Below the pieces are notes generated by a model. The model was not told the origin of the DNA. It did not search any database and saw only the letters and a program-made list of their open reading frames with translations. A stretch of 64,000 bases of DNA from Maratus speciosus (taxonomy: Eukaryota; Arthropoda; Arachnida; Araneae; Salticidae), in contig OZ010788.1 in assembly GCA_963932465.1 (NCBI GenBank), forward strand, positions 672,908,484-672,972,483, written 5' to 3'. Both the position numbers and the translations under genes were made by a program. This document shows, one piece after another, positions 1 through 10,940 of this stretch (positions are counted from its first letter, which is position 1; every line of letters starts with the position of its first letter).

Positions 1-224
1 GCGAACGTCGGCCCAAGATCCTCATTTAGTGACCAGCTTACTAACCACTGGATGATTAGACCCTATTAGCATTCTGAATTTGTTTTATCATCGGAGAAGG
101 TAACGTTTCTCTTTAAATTTTCAACCTCTAACGATAGGCAAAAAATCAATGTTAATCGTATAACTTTACTTTTTGAATTACATTGTCATTAATAAAATCT
201 TGGATTTAAGCAGATAGAAAACAA

Positions 225-310
225 CGTACAAAGCAGCAGAACGTTTTAACTTGCTGAAAACCAGTTTCGATAGCTTCAGTGTACAGTCATCAGTGCAAAC
301 ACTTGAGCTT
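225..310 (-). repeat. Retroelement-tail-like hairpin
   Basis: Read on the minus strand this stretch contains CACTGATGACTG, then a short stem-loop, then TCGAAACTGGTTTTCAG. A CTGATGA box followed by a stem and GAAAC is seen near the 3' ends or terminal repeats of Penelope-like and some other retroelements. The 151-codon open frame that overlaps it (positions 178-633, minus) has no family signature and is probably not a gene. Assignment is tentative. Confidence 0.25.
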
Positions 311-574
311 GTATGAAATGATGGGAGGAGTTCATGGAATCCTAGATTCCCAACGTCCGATAGAGGTGTGCGGGGCAGAAAAATTTGATACATAGCCTTT
401 AATAGAAACCATAGTCTGGAAAAGAGAAAAAGTGAAAAACCCAGCCCCCAAAAAGGCCATTTAAAGCCACCATGCATTGTAATAACATATAAAATTAAAA
501 TATGCATAACAGGTAGAGAAGATTCAAAATAATACAAGAGAAATATAAAGAAAAAATCTAAGCAAATGCATAGA

Positions 575-1000
575 AAATTTAAACAAGTTGGAAATTGCAC
601 GTCAAACGTGGCAAATGAGGTGCGTTCGCACAATAACTAGTTTTATAGATATTTTTTGTACCGCATAGTGTAATGAATGTATATTTTACTGCACTTCATA
701 AGTGCCTATCAATTTCATTCTGTTCGAAAGACTATAACATCATTCAAATGCACTTGAAATAATTTTTTCCCATTGGCCGTCCTTTAACGGAAAACTTTTG
801 ACTGTCGCTGTCATTAAACTATACATTAGATTTTCATAAACTTTGAAATGAGTCGACAAAATTTTGCAACAATTATATATTTAAAACTTCACACCATTCG
901 GTTGGGTAGTTTCTGCTCTGTTATATGCGAACGGACGGACAAACGGGCCGAACGACATCTATAGGTTCTACGTATTTCTATTTATATAATACCGAACACA
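575..1000 (+). repeat. Dispersed repeat, copy 1 (second copy near 52.76-53.4 kb)
   Basis: Landmarks shared with 52760-53397 in the same order include AAGTYGGAAATTGYACRTCAA, GGTGCGTTCG, ACTAGTTTTATA, TTAGATTTTCATAAA and CCATTCGGTTGGG. The second copy carries a 200-bp TTAA element that is absent here: the unoccupied TTAA lies at 814-817. The end of the copy holds a short GACGGAC-type run. No coding potential was recognised. Confidence 0.6.
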
Positions 1001-1224
1001 CCTAAAAAGAGTAACCAACGAGAACCAACAGGAAAAGATACCGTATCAAATTAAAAGGCAGGAAAAAGTAACCAGGGTCGATATTTTCAGAGAGATGAAG
1101 CGTTGCTTAGATAACGAAAACAAAATGCATTCAAATGAATTTTTTTTTTAGTTTATAAAGAAGTTTAAAAAACATTAAAATGTTGTATTGTCATCTGAAA
1201 CACACCTTGATACTTTTCTTTTTC

Positions 1225-1330
1225 TTTTTAGGGTTCCGTACTTAAAAAGTAAAAACAGAACCATTATAAGATCACTCCTGTGTCTGTCTGTCCGTCTGTC
1301 ACAGCCATTTTACTCGTAAACTATGGGGCG
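1225..1330 (+). repeat. GGGTTCCGTAC-type arthropod repeat fragment
   Basis: The sequence has GGGTTCCGTACTTAAAAAGT, an AGAACC box and a TGTCTGTCTGTCCGTCTGTC run. I recall similar strings from dispersed repeats in insect genomes. I cannot name the family with certainty. The fragment is short and non-coding. Confidence 0.35.
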
Positions 1331-1369
1331 GAAAGTTCAAATTGACTGAAGTAATATAGGCTATTGACC

Positions 1370-1514
1370 AGGGATGAGATTTCCGCGCTTTTGCGCACCA
1401 GTATTTTGTTAGGGAAAATTTTATTTCATTTCATCGGGAGATTTTTGCGATTTAACAGAACAACATTTTCTCTAAGAATGTACTAGTGTGCAAAAACTCG
1501 GAAATCTCATCCCT
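1370..1514. mobile_element. Palindromic miniature element, AGGGATGAG ends
   Basis: A 145-bp near-perfect inverted repeat. The left end reads AGGGATGAGATTTCCG and the right end is its complement, CGGAAATCTCATCCCT. Inside the arms a GCACCAGTATTTT box (1395-1407) faces an ACTAGTGTGC box across an AT-rich loop. No coding sequence. The core resembles that of other hairpin elements in the window that have different ends. Confidence 0.7.
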
Positions 1515-1959
1515 ACTATTTTCACACATATTTATAGACTATTAACCATTCACAAATATATTTAGGAAAAAAGTAGACGGGGTAATTAAACTACTTGAAA
1601 AAAAATATTTTCTTTGTATATCGTGTGAAAGCTTCCGTAAAGCAGAACTCAAAAGTGCATTTCTTTTAATTTTAAATATTATACTTGCAGAGAAAATGTA
1701 ATGCAAAAATATGTCCCCACCCCCAACTCTATTTCCAAATCTACTGAAACTAAAATTATGAAAAAATGAGGGGTAGTAGAAGTTAATCAAAGCCCTACAG
1801 GAAAACTAGAGCGATTACCCTAGGTCACCTAGTTTCTGAGAATATCTTATTTTTTCGTTAAACACAAATTTCGATTTGTAGACGTTCAGCAAAGGAGTTG
1901 AAGAGCGCTGGGGGTACTTATCATTACAGAAGTATAAAAGGATTGTTGATCATGATTTT

Positions 1960-2370
1960 CGAAAAAAAAATTGTCGATAATCTCTATAATAATAGCCAAA
2001 GTCATGTGACTGTCATCAACAGCTCCGGGCTGACCACTTCGCTTTTTAGTTACCAGGCGGCCATTTTGGTACTTTAATGTTAGCCAGGCACAGCTGATAA
2101 TTCGCCAAATATTGTTCCATCGCCATCATTTGATCTGTATTATAATAGTCCAAGTCATTTGACTGTCATAATTAATTGCGGGTTGACCCTTTCGCTTTTC
2201 ATATGCAAAGAATCTTTCATTCTGATTAAAAAATCAAAATTATTTTTCCGAATAAATCTACATAAAAGTTACCATAATCGCAAAGAATTCTTGGTACTTT
2301 TCGCCAGTAGCATTTTTTAACTCGCCTGTTGGCATTTTTCATTTTTCGCGTGGTAAATTAAAACAATGCT
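1960..2370 (+). repeat. Dispersed repeat (inverted copy at 49.32-49.56 kb)
   Basis: The stretch containing GCAAAGAATTCTTGGTACTTT, TTAACTCGCC and GTGGTAAATTAAAAC is matched in reverse complement by 49320-49560. Internally, the TATAATAATAGCCAAAGTCA segment at about 1985 is partly duplicated at about 2140 (TATTATAATAGTCCAAGTCA). Non-coding mobile-derived repeat of unknown class. Confidence 0.55.
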
Positions 2371-2443
2371 TTGTTGTTCAAATTAAATGTCATGGTTTAT
2401 GGTATTATTTATTCTTTTTCTTTTTAACTTTAAAAACAAAATA

Positions 2444-3550
2444 CAGTAAACCCTCGATTTAACGGACCTCGGTTCAACGGACTTCGGATTCAACGGACTA
2501 ATTAAAAAAAAAATAAAAATAAATAAATATTAAAAATTAAACAAAAATTAAAGTAAAACAAGTGGGTAAGTGTGATCGCAGATAGCACAGAGGGTTTCGT
2601 TTAATATTCCTTTTAAAATACTTTATCTTTAAATTAACAAATCAAAATCGTTAATTTAAAATTATTCCCCTCTCCCTAACTTGAAATTCAACGCCCGTAT
2701 TTCAAATTTTTATATTTCATATGTCATGTTTATATTTTTATATTTTATATGTCAAATATTTATTTATCACTATTATTTACTGGAAGTCTCCATGATAAAA
2801 CAGCTTCTAAAACGATAAAACACGCTTCGAAAAAAAAAAAAAAAAAAAAAAAAGTATTACTGCCCCTTCCCTTCCCCTACTTGAGAATCAACACGCAACC
2901 CACTTTTAAGCTTTTATATGTAAAAAATCAAGCAATGAACAGCGACAAAGCATTTCTTTTTACTATTTTTAAAAAGCGATTTCTCGGTAAAATAAAAAAA
3001 ATATTTATTATATCTTTGGCGACACAATGCCTCGTGATCAAATGAACGAAACCTTAAAAAAAGGGAAAGAACACGAAACGCCGAAAGCGCGAGCTTTGAT
3101 TCTCACTGCAGCATGGTTTTCGTTCTAAGCATGCGCTGTGCAATGATGCTGGCGACTTATGCGGCCATGTGATATGCTTTTCGTTCTATGCATGCATAAA
3201 AGTTGCATATATGTTAACTCGTTTGTATTTCATTACCAATATTGTATTATTAAAAGTAGTGTATTGTGTTTATATATACATATACAGTAGTATATATGTA
3301 TATACAATATATATTTATGTATATACATATATTGTATATATACAATACATGTATATGCACTGTATATATTGTATATATATATTATATATATATATGTATG
3401 TAATTTGCACTGTAATAATATATGTAATTACAAGTACGTAATAATATATATATGTACTATAATTATAACAAAATAATATTATAAATAGTACTTTGCGATT
3501 TAACGGACACATCTTAGTCCCAATTAGTGTGTTAAATCGAGGGTTTACTG
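2444..3550. mobile_element. Non-autonomous pogo/Tc1-mariner-type element
   Basis: The left end CAGTAAACCCTCGATTTAAC at 2444 is matched by the complementary right end (GTTAAATCGAGGGTTTACTG, ending 3550). Both are flanked by TA (2442-2443 and 3551-3552), the target duplication of the Tc1/mariner superfamily. The 1.1-kb interior has no transposase frame that I recognise; it holds an A24 tract (2830-2853) and a TA-rich microsatellite. Additional AACGGAC boxes lie just inside both ends. Likely a deletion derivative or unrelated filler between intact ends. Confidence 0.75.
3240..3465. repeat. TA-rich microsatellite
   Basis: Irregular TATATACATATACAGTA-like and TATATGTATATACAAT-like repeats inside the pogo-type element. 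Open frames on both strands here (3169-3441 plus, 3315-3563 minus) are runs of Tyr and Ile caused by the repeat and are not genes. Confidence 0.85.
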
Positions 3551-3552
3551 TA

Positions 3553-4579
3553 AAGAAAGCCACTAATTTTGAATGCTTCAGTTCTAAATGAAAGTTTTGT
3601 ATTTTAAATAAAATGAGTGAAAGGATAATAGTTTAAATGAAATCAATAAAATACGAAAAAATGCGACGGGAGCAATGTTTGACCGATTATCGCCTGCGCC
3701 CCGCTCATATAAAAATACAGTGTTCTTGATTTCTCTATCAAAATATTCCTATTTGGAGAAGGATTGAACAAGTAAACTAAATTATGACTAAAAGTAACAT
3801 GATACTTTGCTTAGCATACATTTAAGGGAGACTAAACTAGTTGCAAGGCGGCAAGTTAGCTGAGATATTAACCCTTAAAGACATGGATGGCTTGGACATA
3901 CATAAAGACACACGGTCGGCGTACTTTATACCCCATCGGCTTTTAAAGCCTTAGATAACAACTTTTAATGATATATTTGTGTAATGCAATGTCCAGTTAC
4001 TAATTCATAATTTATTGTATGGAACTCTCTGTGCGACAGAATTATCCGCATTTAACCGGTTATTTTTTTTTTCTAACCCCATGATGCAATGAATGAAAAA
4101 ACGCTTACAAGATTTCATCTTTACATTCACAAAACAAGTTATGCTAAATAAAAGGGTATAAAAATAAGCAAAGCAAAAGAAATCAAAGGTAATCTTTTAC
4201 CATTGTATATTCTAATGTTAGACAAATCTTCCATCTCTGTTTATAATTTTCGTTATCGTATAATGCCGTAACTATTTCTTAAAGTTGAATAATGATGCTT
4301 CTATCAAAACCATCATTTTTCAAAAAGACCCCACAACTAGATGAAAGGGGCCAGCGTGAAATTTCCTTATAGAAAAAGCGTTCGTGGCCAGTTTCCACTT
4401 GTATACACGCTCCGAAAATCCTTTCAAATATCGTATCTTTTCGCTAGTTGTGAATTTTAAGAATATATAATGTTTCATTACGGTGTATTAAAGGGATTAT
4501 CACGTTTTGCCCTCTCTTCACTTCCTATAAGTTATTTTAAACTTATAAAGCTCGACACGTTGCGCTTGGAGTTTCCTAA
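3553..4579. other. AT-rich spacer, nothing recognised
   Basis: No coding region, RNA gene or clear repeat boundary was recognised. A TTAACCCTTAAAG string at about 3869 resembles the end of the TTAA miniature elements, but I could not find a partner end. Confidence 0.5.
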
Positions 4580-4783
4580 TCAGTGCGAGTTTTGTGGGCT
4601 AGTGGCCAGATTCTCCTCTACTTTTCCCTCCAATTCCTCAAAATTCACAACTGGTGGCTTGTCATTTCTAGGTTTTATTTCAAAGCTGAGGTCTTCTTCA
4701 TTATTAAAACATTGGAGCAAGTTTTGAAATGTCAGAACGTTATTCTTCTCCTGTCTTTCAACTTCATAAATATTGCGAACAGC
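4580..4783 (-). CDS. Orphan ORF fragment, unknown product
   Basis: The minus strand is open for 67 codons after an in-frame TAA (4784-4786) and ends at a stop at 4580-4582. The peptide begins AVRNIYEVERQEKNNV, then has a QNLLQCFNNEEDLSFEIK segment and an acidic stretch with KPPVVNFEELEGKVEE before ending TSPQNSH. It is charged, rich in Glu and Asn, and lacks the Phe/Ile/Lys homopolymer look of chance frames in this DNA. There is no ATG at its start, so it would be the last exon of a spliced gene or the 3' end of a decayed transposon frame. An AG just upstream could serve as acceptor. I do not recognise the family. The plus-strand frames listed over the same bases are probably shadows. Confidence 0.3.
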   Translation of the reverse strand, partial: AVRNIYEVERQEKNNVLTFQNLLQCFNNEEDLSFEIKPRNDKPPVVNFEELEGKVEENLATSPQNSH

Positions 4784-5229
4784 TTAAGTGGCTTAGCTTT
4801 GTTTGAAACAATAACTTAGGATTGATAAAATCTCAATATTCCTATAGCCGATTAAGGGAACTAAAAATAAAAGAAAGAATTCTAGTTGATTATAGAATAC
4901 AGATGGACATATATCCTCTTATGTGACACTTTATGTTCAACAATAGTGGTGGGCAAGTGTCATCTACAGGCTTTGAATACAAGCATTCAGTAAACGAAAA
5001 TACTTTTGATACATTCTAATATAATAAACAAGCCTCCGAAATTTACCTATGTTGATGAAATATGTTTACATTCTATGTTTTGCATAACTATTCTTTCCTC
5101 TACGAGGTATATTGTATTTACAACAAAAAACTACTTAAAACTATAAAATCTAGGAAACGAAAATTCTATTTTTTCAGAATTCAGTGTCAACCACGAAGGG
5201 AAAAAAAACATATATATATAGAGAGAGAC

Positions 5230-7080
5230 AGTACAAAACCTATTTCCGTTTTAAGACTTAAAATATACGCTTTTATTTTATATAAAAGGACGTCATTTGC
5301 ATATGTTGAAGAATTCCACATTTACGATTCAGTCTTAACCCCTTAATTCTCGCTCCCGTGATATTCACGGGCTGTGTCTTTTACTCTGATTGTTTGATTC
5401 CCACCAGTTTTATAAAATGGTGTAATTGACTTTATTATGGTATCATTTTATCTGTCATTAAATAAGGTGGATATTTCTTTTTCAAAAAATTGGTGCCAAT
5501 GAGCAGTTTGAATTTTTAAACCTTAATTTAACGCGACCGTTAAGGGGTTAAATAACATCTATTGAAAAGTATGCATAGGACGTCACTATTGCGGAATAAT
5601 ACACAAATCCAGTAACAAGTGATGTCGAAAACTTTACAAGAAAGTCGTCTATCTAATGATTCATTTGAATTCAATTCTTTGTAACATTAATATGGATACT
5701 TAAAATTTTATATAGTTTATAATAGCTCTATGTTTTTTTCAGAAATCATTCATTTATATTTTTTCAATTTAGCACATATTTTAATTACATTTTTTTCAGT
5801 TGTTTAATGAGAAAATGGCAACAAAAAAATGTAATAATCTAATATTTTCCTTTTACTTTCTACAGAAATGGAGTACTTCAGTTATCTGGCACCTTTACAA
5901 AAATTGTATTAAAAATTACAAAAAAATAATGTATCAAAAATAAATTGAAATTCAGTTTTCAAACAAATTAAACAGAACACGACCAGGCGAAAAAAATAGC
6001 ATCAACACGACACATGGATTCCAGTCTAGATCTAGACAAACGGTCAAAATGAAAGGTTAGAAAGAGTTGATAATAGGAAAGGTTGATAACATTTATTAAT
6101 AAGTTAAACAGGTAATTTAGTTAAATGAATTATTGTCTACTTTGCTTAAGTTATTTATTTTAAATATCGTTTTTTATATTTTATACAATTAAAAATGTAA
6201 AATCATAATGGTCTTACTACGTAAACATAGAAAATTTTTATAACTTAAATTTTCTATTTCATACCTTTGAACATTAAGAAAGGTGAACTGTTATAACTGA
6301 ACAAGGAAATAATATTAAGGGATTAAAAATATTAAGGGATACAACCCCAGTATTCCCGGATTACAGAGTACAGCTGAAAAAATCGTTACTTTTTTAAAAC
6401 TCTAATGGATTTTTTTAATTTAATATATTTTTTTTAGTTGCCAACAACACCAAAAAGCATATTTTATATGAAAAATACCTATAATGTATTTAAATATTTG
6501 TTTGAAATTTGTTAAAAGTGATACATTCCTATTACCCGCATGCTATGGATTAATAGCCGAAGAAACCGCCAAAAATTTTGCTACTTAGAGCAGTCTGTTT
6601 GATTGTGATTACTTCAGTGGTTTAAGCGTATAGTTCGATCACACGATTTTAAACTTTTTGTATTATATTATGTTATTTATATTACTATTTGTTTATTTAT
6701 TGATGAAGTTGTAATTTCGTTATGGAATATCAGCCGGAAACAAATGCCGAACTGTTTATGTTGTTTCAAGGGCAAACAGCTTAATCTTTCGTAATTGAGC
6801 TGCACGCGCGAGAGATAGATTTAAAATATTCATGCTCGATAATTACATTAAAAAAACATAAAAATCACTAAACTGAAATACAGTTTGTAAAAAAAAAAGA
6901 AAAAAAAATGCACTTAATAGAAAAAATTATTTCCTATTCGACAGCAGTCTAAAATTAAAATTTCGCGATGTTACAAAAATTATAGGAAAAGCGAAATTTA
7001 CGTGTCAGATGTTGCCACTATCCAAATGATGTCAGCTTTACTCACGGACAGGCTTTTGCTTCATAACATAGGTTTTTCTT
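5230..7080. repeat. Long dispersed repeat, copy R1
   Basis: Blocks of this region recur at 12440-13470 and 14930-15525. Shared landmarks include GACGTCATTTGCAT, GCGGAATAA, TTGCATTTGAAAG-like and GTTGCCA followed by a CAAAATGACGTCAG-like string. R1 contains a 209-bp TTAA element (5339-5547) that R3 lacks: R3 has an unoccupied TTAA at 15039-15042. No intact frame was found; identity of the parent element is unknown. Confidence 0.5.
5339..5547. mobile_element. TTAA miniature element (CCCCTTAA ends)
   Basis: 209 bp with complementary ends CCCCTTAATTCTCGC / GCGACCGTTAAGGGG, flanked by TTAA at 5335-5338 and 5548-5551. The arms carry CCCACCAGTTTTAT and ATTGGTGCCAATG boxes around a loop with ATTAAATAAGG. 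TTAA duplication with C-rich ends fits piggyBac-type transposition. The third repeat copy near 15.04 kb shows the same flanks with a single TTAA. Confidence 0.8.
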
Positions 7081-7085
7081 TTGTA

Positions 7086-7592
7086 CGTGAGTAGTTCAAT
7101 AATTATTGTCCCCAATCTAGATAAAATATTTGTACTACGATGGTTGATGTGGAATATCGAAGCCTAATCTCTGAAATGCCTATAGGCTCAATTTCAGAAC
7201 CGTAGCTGCTATATTAACATATTTTTGGAGGGAGGGGTGAAGTTTTAATGACCTATTTTGGGGGGAGTTTTTAAAGAGGGGGGTGAGGGTGAAATGCTGG
7301 TTTGGAGCTCTACATTTTTGACAGTAGTTGAGAAGTGGCTACACCACTATGATTCCGAGTCCAAACGACAGCAGTTTCGTCTCATCCACTGTCACAAATC
7401 TAGCCCCATAAGCTAAAAATCAGTCTTTCACCCCCACTCCCCCCTTCCACTTCTCCCTCCAAAACTATATGAGTATAGCAGCTACGACTCTGAAATTGAG
7501 CATATAGGCATATGACTTCGATATTCCACAAAAACCATTGCAGTATAAATATTTTATATACACTAGGGACAATAATTATTGAACCACCCTCG
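7086..7592. mobile_element. Mariner-type foldback element
   Basis: About 507 bp made of two long imperfect complementary arms of about 220 bp. Ends read CGTGAGTAGTTCAATAATT and, complemented from the right, CGAGGGTGGTTCAATAATT, flanked by TA (7084-7085, 7593-7594). CGAGGGTGGTTC is close to mariner-family termini that I recall. No transposase; open frames over it are shadows of the arms. Confidence 0.65.
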
Positions 7593-7713
7593 TAGAACAA
7601 TTCTTTTGAATGATGACAGACTGAAGCACATAGAATCCGTCATAAATTGTATTATTGGCAATCGGTGCGTTGAATGCAATATATAACAAGTTGTTTATAG
7701 GGTACATCTTAAA

Positions 7714-8460
7714 CAGAGATCGATCGAAAATTAGGTTTCGTTTTCGGCCCAAAATCAGAGTTTCGCCGAAAATTCGTTTTCGGCGAAAATGCTGTCGAAA
7801 ATTCGGCAGGACTGAAACTAACTGTATTCCGAAAAATCGCGTTTCCTCCTTTTTCAACATAACTCATTGAAATTTTCAACATAACTCATTGATTTGAGCA
7901 GTATCGGCTCAAATGAGACACTTTTTATTGACTGCTATGACTGATTAAGGACGTGAGTGCAAATTATAAAGCAAGAAATGTACATATGACTAAACTTTGA
8001 AGACGCTTTCGGCGTGCTCATTAAGTGACACAGAATTAACAGTAATAGAAAATTTTTAGTTTGAAACCGCAAAAGTGTTTCGAATACTGTTTGAGAAATT
8101 CTAGTATAACAGATGATCAGTTAAAAAAAAAAAAATCATTATAAAAGATAAATCGATGTATGCAGTATTCCTAAAACATTTTTTAATAAGATGAAACTTG
8201 TAAAATTACAAAATCATTCTGTGTCGTTGATGAATCAGTTACATTTTATTTTATATGAAAATAAAAAGTTTTGGTCAGAGCCAACTTGGGCTACATGTAT
8301 AATTACACGTATAATTAATTAATAATTATGTATATTTATGTATGTATTAATCACTAAAAAAAAAAAAAAATGGACATTTTCGTTTTCGGCCAAAAATAGG
8401 AAGATTACCGATAATTCGGTCAAGGTTTCGGTCTTAAAAACCTGTTTCGGTCGATCCTTA
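7714..8460. mobile_element. Non-autonomous hAT-like element, copy 1
   Basis: 747 bp with ends CAGAGATCGATCGAAAAT and, complemented from the right, TAAGGATCGACCGAAAC. Flanks ATCTTAAA (7706-7713) and ATTTTAAC (8461-8468) agree at 6 of 8 positions, consistent with an aged 8-bp duplication. Just inside are TTTCGGCGAAAA-like palindromes. A second copy lies at 9647-10584. The 7576-7870 frames on both strands come from the subterminal repeats. Confidence 0.65.
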
Positions 8461-8467
8461 ATTTTAA

Positions 8468-9233
8468 CCCTTTACGTACTGAATTATGAATTTGGGAAAA
8501 TTTTATCTTCTAAAGCATTTTTCGTGAATTGTTTAAACTACATTATAAGATTTACATAATCCTTTAATAAATTTTAGAAGGATTTTAGAAGGATTGAAAG
8601 ATTTAGAAGGCGTAATTAAATTTGAATTTATAGGGATTTTGTGCACTATTTATAACCCCACTCAAATCTTTTATTTTAAATATTTTTCATAGTATTTTGT
8701 AGAATGAGGAAATGTACGAATATAATGTTCTAACAATAGAAATATTTCGAATTGAAAAATCACACCCTTCCTCCCCCGCAATACAAGAAAGCTGAAAAGA
8801 TGCAAAGGCAAAAGAAATCATCCATTTAAAAATATTTCTGTTTTGTGTAACCCATAATGTTTTTGGAACAAGATAAAGCAATGTAGCTGTAACTCATTCT
8901 AAACTGTATTACAACTAATCGATGTGTTAAATGAATTTTATAACAAGTTAACCTTTAAGTGTCCGTCCTATTTCTTACTTTATGTTTAACGATTCATAAA
9001 ATAATACCTATGAAAACTATTTGTATGGGAATTTGTTTATGATTACCTTACATATTTAATTATCTTATGCACTTTAAAAAAATAACATTAATATCAGTTT
9101 TGTATTAAAGCAGCCCTTAATTTCAAAGATTATGTGACGGAAAATCCCGGTTAGGACGCTTAAAATATTAATTTAATGGTATTTACAAGTACAGTCAGTA
9201 GATAAAGGTTTAATGCATCGTCAGAATAAAGGG
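8468..9233. mobile_element. Possible larger TTAA element
   Basis: Flanked by TTAA at 8464-8467 and 9234-9237, with the left end CCCTTTACGTACTG and the right end complement CCCTTTATTCTGACG. Only the first seven bases pair exactly, so this may be two unrelated ends. The interior is AT-rich with no recognised gene. Confidence 0.3.
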
Positions 9234-9646
9234 TTAAATTATGTTATCTGTCAAAATATATTGTTTTGTATTCCTTCGTGATATATTGTACAACACGATT
9301 CCCGTGATTCATGATCAAGTGATGGCCGCATCTGCTGCTAGTCTAGTCAAGCGGTCAAAATGAAGAGTTATGAAGACCATGAGTTTGATTACAGGGCGAA
9401 GTAATGGTTGGGGTTTAGACAATGAGAGGGGTTACAAGGGAATCATTTGTCTTCCTTTTCTGCCAGTCGTGAGTTCTGCTTATATCTGAACCTTTCCCAA
9501 CGTCACGATAATTCTCAGATTTCTAATTGAGCCATTTGATAGTAAGGGAAGGGATGAAAGAAAAATTGAAGTAATGCTACATATATAAAGAATCAATTGA
9601 AGAAAATCTTGTTATATTTAGAAATGGAAGGGAAACGGCTCATAAC

Positions 9647-10584
9647 TAGAGATTGACCGAAAATTCGTTTTCGACCTAAAATCAGAGTTTCACCGAAAAT
9701 TCGTTATCGGCGAAAATGCGGCGGAAACATCGGCTGGACCGGAACTATCAGTATTCCAAAAATCTCGTTTCTTCCTTAATACATGGAAATTTTTCCAGAG
9801 AGTCAGTGCGCTATACTGATGGCCCGGGTTCGAGTACCGGCATGAAATGTTTTTCACTAGGTTGGCCTTTGCACCTTTTAAGCAATTAATTTGAAGTTTG
9901 ATTTTCATTTGAAACTCATTTCTTCCTTCGGAAATTTTAAACATTACTCATTGATTTGAGCTTTATCGGCTCAAATGAGACTATTAATTGCTTCAAACTT
10001 CGTTGTTTATAATTATCAGTCATGACTGACTCAAGACGTAAATTCAAATTATAAAGCAAGCAATGCATATATAACTAAACTTTTTCACATGCTCATTAAA
10101 AGCTACAGACATAACAGTAATAGAAAATTTTCAGTTTGAAAGTTTTGAGTTATGATCCTTTACAGAAATCATTATAAAAGATAAATCGAGGTGTGTACAC
10201 TGAATAAAACTGAAATATTTTTAATTAAAGGAAATTCGTGTAATTGGAAAATATTTCTGTGTCGTTGATGAATTAATTACGTTTTATTTTATATGAAAAT
10301 AAAAAGTTTTGAGTCTAAGGCATAAACAGCCAATTTGGGACACACATATAATTAACTAATAATTATGTATATTTAATAAATATGCATAATTAACAATTAT
10401 GCATATTTAATATATAAGTATAATCAATTAATAATTATGTATATTTATGTATGTATTAATTACTTTAATACATACAATTTAATTATTTAAAAAAATGGAC
10501 ATTTTCGTTTTCGTTTTCGGCCGAAAATTGGAAAATTACCGAAATTCGGTTTCGGCCTTAAAAACCTGTCTCGATCGATTCTTA
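9647..10584. mobile_element. Non-autonomous hAT-like element, copy 2
   Basis: 938 bp starting TAGAGATTGACCGAAAA and ending with the complement of TAAGAATCGATCGAGA, flanked by a perfect 8-bp duplication CTCATAAC (9639-9646 and 10585-10592). An 8-bp duplication and these ends support the hAT superfamily. The body is homologous to 7714-8460 but contains an extra SINE at 9778-9918. No transposase frame is present, so it would depend on a transposase made elsewhere. Confidence 0.8.
9778..9918 (+). mobile_element. tRNA-derived SINE inside hAT copy 2
   Basis: 141 bp absent from hAT copy 1 and flanked by the perfect 10-bp duplication TTTCTTCCTT (9768-9777, 9919-9928). It holds a B-box-like string GGTTCGAGTACC in the context GATGGCCCGGGTTCGAG, typical of a tRNA-derived head. 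The A box is not clear, so the copy may be 5' truncated. The duplication and the empty allele in copy 1 support target-primed insertion. Confidence 0.7.
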
Positions 10585-10874
10585 CTCATAACATATTTTG
10601 TGTATTCTCTTTTTTAAAGAAATCAGTTTAAAAGTTTATAGGTTGGAAATGTTACATAAACTCTGGTAAAGTATTTCAAACTTTACTCCCACCTACTTAC
10701 ACATAATTAAACTTTAATTACCACTATGAAATGCTCTAATTATCTCAAGGATAAAATGAACTAAATATCATAAAGTTAATAATTAAAATACATATAAAAA
10801 GTGCAAATAATTGTACAAAAATTACTTTCAGGTGAATACGTATAATATAAAGATATGTAAACTACATTAAAATA

Positions 10875-10940
10875 TCTTGAAATACATCTGAAAAACGCAG
10901 AACGTTTTCAGCCATTACAAGGCCATCATCAGTGGGATTT
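10875..10940 (-). other. Penelope-tail-like hairpin (CTGATGA ... GAAA)
   Basis: On the minus strand: CCCACTGATGATGGCC, loop, ATGGCTGAAAACGTTCTG. The CTGATGA box, a GGCC/GGCT stem and a GAAA box resemble the core of hammerhead motifs reported in Penelope-like elements, but the base next to GAAA is not ideally paired and outer stems were not verified. Probably a retroelement tail; ribozyme activity is not claimed. Confidence 0.3.

Noticed and set aside
178..633. 151-codon minus-strand frame
   Set aside because: Very hydrophobic, Phe/Leu-rich, overlaps a dispersed repeat and a retroelement-tail-like hairpin, with no family motif. Treated as a chance frame.
3169..3563. Overlapping Tyr/Ile-rich frames on both strands
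   Set aside because: Produced by a TA-rich microsatellite; both strands are open for the same reason.
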